DNA from: Micromonospora sp. NBRC 110009
GTDB taxonomy: Bacteria; Actinomycetota; Actinomycetes; Mycobacteriales; Micromonosporaceae
Reading direction: 5' to 3'
Assembly: GCF_030518795.1 (NCBI RefSeq)
Contig: NZ_CP130427.1
Coordinates: 4,588,001-4,652,000, forward strand
Length of the DNA stretch: 64,000 nucleotides
The notes below the pieces were generated by a model. The model did not search any database. It was not told where the DNA came from and saw only the letters and a program-made list of their open reading frames with translations. This document shows positions 59,968 through 64,000 of this stretch, piece by piece; within the stretch, counting starts at the first letter, position 1, and the number at the start of each line of letters is the position of its first letter. The translations under genes and the position numbers were made by a program.

Positions 59968-60375
59968 CTACCTCAGGTAGAAGGGGTAGACGAGGTTGTC
60001 CGGCCGCAGGTCGAGCAGCCGCAGGTAGGAGATGTCCACCCAGACCAGGCTCGGATCGTCGTCCGGCGTGACCGTCACCGTCGTGACCCGGATCCGCGGC
60101 TCCCACTGGTTCAGCGCCTCGGAGATCTCCTGAGCCATGGCCGTCCGCGTGGCGACGGTGTTCGGAGCCATCAGATACTGCCGCAGCCCGCACCCGAAGG
60201 TCGGCAGCATGACCCGCTCACCCGGCTCGGTATCCAAAATCGCCTCGATCGACTGCCGGACCAGCTCCATCCCACTGAGCCACTGCAGCCGAGGCCGATC
60301 GGGCTGCGGCCCGACCGGAAACGCGAAGCCCGTACCCAGCCATCGGTCGACGGGACTGCCGGTTTGCGCTGCCAT
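59968..60375 (-). CDS. cis9: GPW/gp25 baseplate protein (Afp9/Cis9-like) (135 aa)
   Basis: The gp25 fold is indicated by GTGFAFPVGPQPDR, SGMELVRQSIEAILDTEPGE, RVMLPTFGCGLRQYLMAPNT and RIRVTTVTVTPDD. The key Glu/Arg region 'TEPGERVM-P-FG' is intact. It forms the inner baseplate with the J-like protein. It is first in the leftward operon; ATG 60375 is preceded by phased GGTGACG-like heptamers at 60398-60415. Usually a spike (VgrG-like) or LysM gene would lie just upstream in such clusters; here the divergent toxin is found instead. Confidence 0.9.
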   Translation of the reverse strand: MAAQTGSPVDRWLGTGFAFPVGPQPDRPRLQWLSGMELVRQSIEAILDTEPGERVMLPTFGCGLRQYLMAPNTVATRTAMAQEISEALNQWEPRIRVTTVTVTPDDDPSLVWVDISYLRLLDLRPDNLVYPFYLR

Positions 60376-60397
60376 GCCCCGAGGATGCGATCGGCCT

Positions 60398-60415
60398 CGT
60401 CACCGCATCGTCGCT
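60398..60415 (-). promoter_or_regulatory. SARP-type box upstream of the baseplate operon
   Basis: Read on the minus strand: AGCGACG, 4 bases, GGTGACG, ending 22 bases before ATG 60375. The spacing and the proximal heptamer match the box ahead of the BTAD gene at 48667. On the plus strand a weaker pair (CGTGACG, 4 bases, GTGCGGC at 60434-60451) faces the toxin gene. Confidence 0.5.
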
Positions 60416-60462
60416 CCGCCTACGCAACGACGCCGTGACGTCCGGTGCGGCATTGTCCGCAT

Positions 60463-63400
60463 ATGCCGCCGGACCATCAGTACGCAGTGCGGTCGCCGAG
60501 AGCCGAGCCGGGCGTCAGGACTGGCACACTGGACGCCGGGAGCGGCGCGGAACGGCGATCGCATTCGGCCCTCTCCGAGGCGATGGCGCACGTTGTACCT
60601 TCAGGCACCGGGCCCCGGGGCGAGGTGGTCGGGCCGAGGGCGCTTACGGACGTGACCGAGGCCGCCCGGGAGCTCACCCTGTGGCTGGCGATGCCGAATC
60701 CGGATGCGCACCGCGAGGAGATCTTCCGCACCCTGCTCGAACAGCGGGATCGCACGGCGCAACTGCGCAGCGAGTTCTTCCGTATCGCCGGCCGGGTGCT
60801 GGACGTCGCGGTGTGGCGGTTGCCCGGGCACGATGCCACCCGGGCACTTCGCTACCTGCAGTACGGACGGCTCCGCACCGCCGACAAGGTCTATTTCGCG
60901 ATCCAGGGGTTCGGCACGGACGAGGACACGCTCTACCGAGTGCTGGCCGCCGCCTCGGGCGAGGTCGCTCAAGCGTCCGCCGACTTCGCCGACTCATATG
61001 GGGAGACGTTCAGCGACGACGGGACGCTGCCCGACGGCCGCCGTAGTCGCTTGGCCGGCGCACTCGACGAGGAACTGAGCGGCGCCGACCTGGACAAGGC
61101 GAAGGCGTTGCTGTGTTACGGGGCGTTGCGCCCAGCGGACGAGATCCGAATTGCCACCAATCGGGTTGGCGCCGACGAGACCGCGCTCCTGAATGCACTG
61201 CGACGGGCGGACCGCACGACTATCCGATCCGATTACCAGGCCGCCTATCACGAGAATCTCGACAAGGTGCTGGACAGCGAGCTGTCCGGCCATGACTACA
61301 AGCGGGCCTTGCTGATTCTCGAGGGGAAGTTCACGACACTGGAGCGGATCCGCCTCGCTGCAGCCGGTGTGGGTACCGAGGAGGCCGAAATCTTCAATGC
61401 GCTGTCGGAAATGACTGCGCAGGAGCAAGCCGTCGTCGCCGAGGAGTTCAAACGGCCGGAATCGAGCCTCTACGCGCTGCTGCGTGACGAGTTGGACGAT
61501 GACGACTTCCGGCGTGCCGAGGCCCTAGTCCTTCGCGCCGGCGGGGCGGTATCCGCGTTGAACCAGGCCGGCGCGATGAGCGGACCAGACGTCGTCAACG
61601 CCATCAAGATGTCCAGCGGCGCGACCTTGGCGACCTACCAGAAGGCCTGGTCGGATCAAACGTTCCGGATGGAGGTGATGCGTCGAAGCGGCACCCGCGG
61701 CTACTTCGCAGCGCAGACGATCCTGACCGGCAGCGTCGCGGAGCGCCTTCGCTGGGCCATAAAGGGCGCGGGAACCGACGAGGATTACCTGTTTCATGTG
61801 CTCGAATCCATCGGATCGGACGCCGACGCCAAGGAGGCGATCCGAAACGACAGTGAGCTCATGTCCGACATCGAGTCGGATCTCAGCACCCGTGACTTCG
61901 CGAAGGCGAAGCTCCTGCTGGCGCCCGCCGTTACCACCTTCGACGAGCGGATCGACCGCCTCGGCCAGAGCATCCGAGCGGAGCGAAGCTGGGTCGGGGC
62001 GCTCTCGAACACCTCAGATGCCCTCGACGACGAGTATCGGGAGTTACTCGCCGCCGCTGTGCGGAGCCGTGCGGACGGCGTGCTCACGGCCGGCGAACTG
62101 AAGGAACTCAAACGGGCGGAGCGCGCGACCAAGGACGCCCTGCAGGTGTACGTGGCCGCACGTGACGAGCTCGAGGACATGGCGGTCACGGTGTTGAGCA
62201 CCGCCGCGACCATTGTCGTCACCGTCGTCAGCGGCGGCCTTGCCGGGCCGGCCGCGGCGGCCGCGTTGGCCTCTCAACTGGCGCGTGCGGCACTCGTCAA
62301 CGCGTTGGTGAAGGTACTGGCGGCTAAGGCGGTGCGGGGCGACAGGTTCGACATCTTCGGTGCCGAAGGGGCTCTCGCGTTCAGCAGCGGCGCCGTCGAG
62401 GGGATCGCGAACGTGCTGGCACCAGGGGTCGCGAAAGGGCTCCTCGGTTCCGCCACCGTCGGCGCGGAACGCGCGGCAACGTCGGGCTTCAGCCGGATCG
62501 GAAGGGAGCTGCTGCAGGAGGCTGTCCAGGGCGGACTCTCCGCCGCTCCCGGCAGCGCCTTCAGTGTTGCCGCCGACGAGAACACCTGGCGGGGCGGCTT
62601 CCTCGATGGGCTGAGTCAGGTAGCCGTCTCTACCGGCATGGGCACCGTCACCGGAGCCGGGCAGTCGGTGGTCATGCATGCCGGAACTCTCGTCTTTCGG
62701 GGCGCCCAGGCGCGATGGGGCAGCATTGCCGCCGAGCCCGAGTCATCGTCGCCGGTACCGGCCGGGGCCGTCCCGGACCAGAATGGCTCTCCTCAGCATC
62801 TCCCGGACCTCGGGCAGGAGGTAAGCCCCGGCGGCGGGGGCCCGAAAGGGTTTGATCCAGGCGAACTCTCGCCCGATGAGTTCAAATTCACCGCGCTGGG
62901 TCCGCTCGAAAGTACTCCGGTTCACCCCGACGGAAGCCCGGCGAGAGTTCTTGAGATAGGCGCGGGACGGGTCGACACCGATCTCGGCCTGCCGCCGGAG
63001 AGTCTCGCCGCGCGGACCGCCCCCGATCCTGGCTTGATCGCGCTTACCCGCACGGATCTGCAGTCGCGCCCGGGCGTGCTAGAGCTCGACGCCACAAAGC
63101 CGATCCCGTCCGCACTTCGGAACCAGGACGCGGTGCTGGTGAACAACCCCTACGGCTACGCGGTCGATGTTGCCGTTCTCGGCGAGGCACTTCGTCCTGG
63201 TGGACGGCTGATCGTTCAAGGTCGAGCGGAAGTCGTGCCCGGAATGCGCGGTGTCAACAAGTACATGAACGAATTGCTGGAAGCTGTCGAAGCCGGAAAA
63301 ATTCCGGCTGGGTACCGAGTGGTGTCGATCACGAAACTGCCCGAGGTGCCTTCCGGGCGTCCACTTCCGGCCGACCATCCAGTCCTCGACCTCTCGTCCG

Positions 63401-63849
63401 GGGTCCGCAAGCCCGCCCAAGTACTGGGCGGCCCCTTCCGTGCCACCGGGGGCGATCCGGTCAGCTGGCCGAATGCTCAGATCGTGATCGAGCGAGCCGC
63501 GCGCCAACCTGCCTTGGCGCACAATCCTTGGGGCGGCGAGGTTCCTTATTTCAGGGCATACCCGCAGGAGTTCCTGGACCAAGCGGCAAAGTACGGAATT
63601 GCTCGTGAGCTCCCCGACGGGCGATTCCGTTTCTATGGCGAGACGACGCCGGCACGCACGTCTGGGGAGATAGCTGGTCGTCGTCTTGTTCGGGAGTGGA
63701 ATCCTAAGACCGGGTCCAGGCGTATTTGGCACGAAAGTCTGGATCATGACGGAAAGGTTAGAATCGTGCGTCCTGACGTTGACGCAACCGGCGGGAGCAA
63801 GGTTCATTACATGTTCGACGCGGACGGCAAATACACCGGGAGTTGGTGA
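60463..63849 (+). CDS. Annexin-repeat polymorphic toxin, candidate injection-system cargo (1128 aa)
   Basis: Residues about 125-480 contain five annexin-like repeats: VYFAIQGFGTDEDTLYRVL, IATNRVGADETALLNAL, LAAAGVGTEEAEIFNAL, a degenerate one, and AIKGAGTDEDYLFHVL, with GxGT calcium-loop residues in the first, third and last. A hydrophobic segment at about 572-622 (TIVVTVVSGGLAGPAAAAAL) and an Ala/Gly-rich stretch follow. Residues about 826-1012 resemble a SAM-methyltransferase fold (RVLEIGAGRVD, AVLVNNPYGYA, ALRPGGRLIVQG). The last 110 residues (GRRLVREWNPKTGSRRIWHE, VHYMFDADGKYTGSW) are a separate toxin-tip-like module. Likely start ATG 60463; GTG 60445 is possible. The layout fits a membrane-binding polymorphic toxin; delivery by the adjacent injection system is inferred. 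Confidence 0.75.
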   Translation: MPPDHQYAVRSPRAEPGVRTGTLDAGSGAERRSHSALSEAMAHVVPSGTGPRGEVVGPRALTDVTEAARELTLWLAMPNPDAHREEIFRTLLEQRDRTAQLRSEFFRIAGRVLDVAVWRLPGHDATRALRYLQYGRLRTADKVYFAIQGFGTDEDTLYRVLAAASGEVAQASADFADSYGETFSDDGTLPDGRRSRLAGALDEELSGADLDKAKALLCYGALRPADEIRIATNRVGADETALLNALRRADRTTIRSDYQAAYHENLDKVLDSELSGHDYKRALLILEGKFTTLERIRLAAAGVGTEEAEIFNALSEMTAQEQAVVAEEFKRPESSLYALLRDELDDDDFRRAEALVLRAGGAVSALNQAGAMSGPDVVNAIKMSSGATLATYQKAWSDQTFRMEVMRRSGTRGYFAAQTILTGSVAERLRWAIKGAGTDEDYLFHVLESIGSDADAKEAIRNDSELMSDIESDLSTRDFAKAKLLLAPAVTTFDERIDRLGQSIRAERSWVGALSNTSDALDDEYRELLAAAVRSRADGVLTAGELKELKRAERATKDALQVYVAARDELEDMAVTVLSTAATIVVTVVSGGLAGPAAAAALASQLARAALVNALVKVLAAKAVRGDRFDIFGAEGALAFSSGAVEGIANVLAPGVAKGLLGSATVGAERAATSGFSRIGRELLQEAVQGGLSAAPGSAFSVAADENTWRGGFLDGLSQVAVSTGMGTVTGAGQSVVMHAGTLVFRGAQARWGSIAAEPESSSPVPAGAVPDQNGSPQHLPDLGQEVSPGGGGPKGFDPGELSPDEFKFTALGPLESTPVHPDGSPARVLEIGAGRVDTDLGLPPESLAARTAPDPGLIALTRTDLQSRPGVLELDATKPIPSALRNQDAVLVNNPYGYAVDVAVLGEALRPGGRLIVQGRAEVVPGMRGVNKYMNELLEAVEAGKIPAGYRVVSITKLPEVPSGRPLPADHPVLDLSSGVRKPAQVLGGPFRATGGDPVSWPNAQIVIERAARQPALAHNPWGGEVPYFRAYPQEFLDQAAKYGIARELPDGRFRFYGETTPARTSGEIAGRRLVREWNPKTGSRRIWHESLDHDGKVRIVRPDVDATGGSKVHYMFDADGKYTGSW

Positions 63850-63850
63850 C

Positions 63851-64000
63851 GTGCAAGACATCCACCAGGAGGTCGCGCGTAGGTTGGCAGGCCTGGTCGA
63901 GGGGTCTGTGAGCCGCGAGGAAGTCGCGGATTGGGCTCTGGCGCGGATCAAAGACGAAGCCGCGGACTACCAATCGGATGCGATTCTTTGGGCTGCGCTT
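63851..64000 (+). CDS. Probable immunity protein, partial (first 50 aa)
   Basis: GTG 63851 lies one base after the toxin stop and the frame is open to the window end. It reads VQDIHQEVARRLAGLVEGSV then SREEVADWALARIKDE, a helical small-protein start common among immunity proteins of polymorphic toxins. Position immediately after the toxin is the main evidence. Confidence 0.6.
   Translation, partial: MQDIHQEVARRLAGLVEGSVSREEVADWALARIKDEAADYQSDAILWAAL

Noticed and set aside
1..64000. tRNA, rRNA or tRNA-based attachment site
   Set aside because: No tRNA-like T-loop/acceptor arrangement or rRNA sequence was recognised by eye. A tRNA-finding program would be decisive.

Overview
The window is high-GC actinobacterial DNA. 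GTG starts, ATGA/GTGA gene overlaps, BTAD/SARP-type and LAL-type regulators, DUF2637 proteins and an actinobacterial-style contractile-injection baseplate cluster point to the Micromonosporaceae or a close relative. No rRNA, tRNA or CRISPR array was seen. Most of the window is accessory DNA: conflict and defence genes, decayed insertion sequences, parts of an integrative element, and at the right end a large contractile-injection and toxin locus.

Left part (1-11 kb): an IS110 remnant and an orphan membrane protein are followed by a coupled HEPN-containing gene group (1.9-4.0 kb). Next come a PIN-domain toxin with an overlapping small partner (4.4-5.9 kb) and a membrane-anchored STAND-like ATPase with recently amplified 138-bp TPR repeats (6.0-9.1 kb). 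A divergent nuclease pair lies at 10.1-12.0 kb (endonuclease/exonuclease/phosphatase family and secreted HNH).

12.5-20.7 kb: a co-directional block encodes an Hsp70/actin-fold protein fused to a polytopic membrane domain, two membrane-anchored BTAD regulators (one with LysM) and a DUF2637 protein with a C-terminal HTH. It ends in a bidirectional terminator facing a DUF4262 gene.

22-32 kb: a conflict island. A tight four-gene operon encodes a CHAT protease half, a small Cys-rich protein, a membrane protein and a TPR half. Together the two halves look like a permuted or split TPR-CHAT protein. Two dead IS5-type elements with readable ends follow, then a Clp-N protein and a caspase-EACC1 pair.

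32.5-42.5 kb: decayed mobile-element territory, with a second broken DUF2637 gene, an ISAs1 remnant, a repeat-rich 0.5-kb region ahead of a sigma-like gene, a degenerate plus a canonical amino-type DNA methyltransferase, a frameshifted C5 methyltransferase, a type ISP restriction-enzyme fragment and broken transposases.

42.5-64 kb: an orphan LanC-like cyclase, a LAL regulator, two tandem BTAD (SARP-like) regulators, and an eight-gene leftward operon with gp25, gpJ-like and TIGR02242-like baseplate proteins and an AAA+ ATPase. Divergent from it is a 1128-residue annexin-repeat polymorphic toxin followed by a probable immunity gene that is cut by the window end. Similar 11-bp-phased GGTGACG repeats sit about 22 bp ahead of both a BTAD gene and the first baseplate gene, which suggests the local regulators control the injection system. 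Sheath, tube and spike genes are not in the window.
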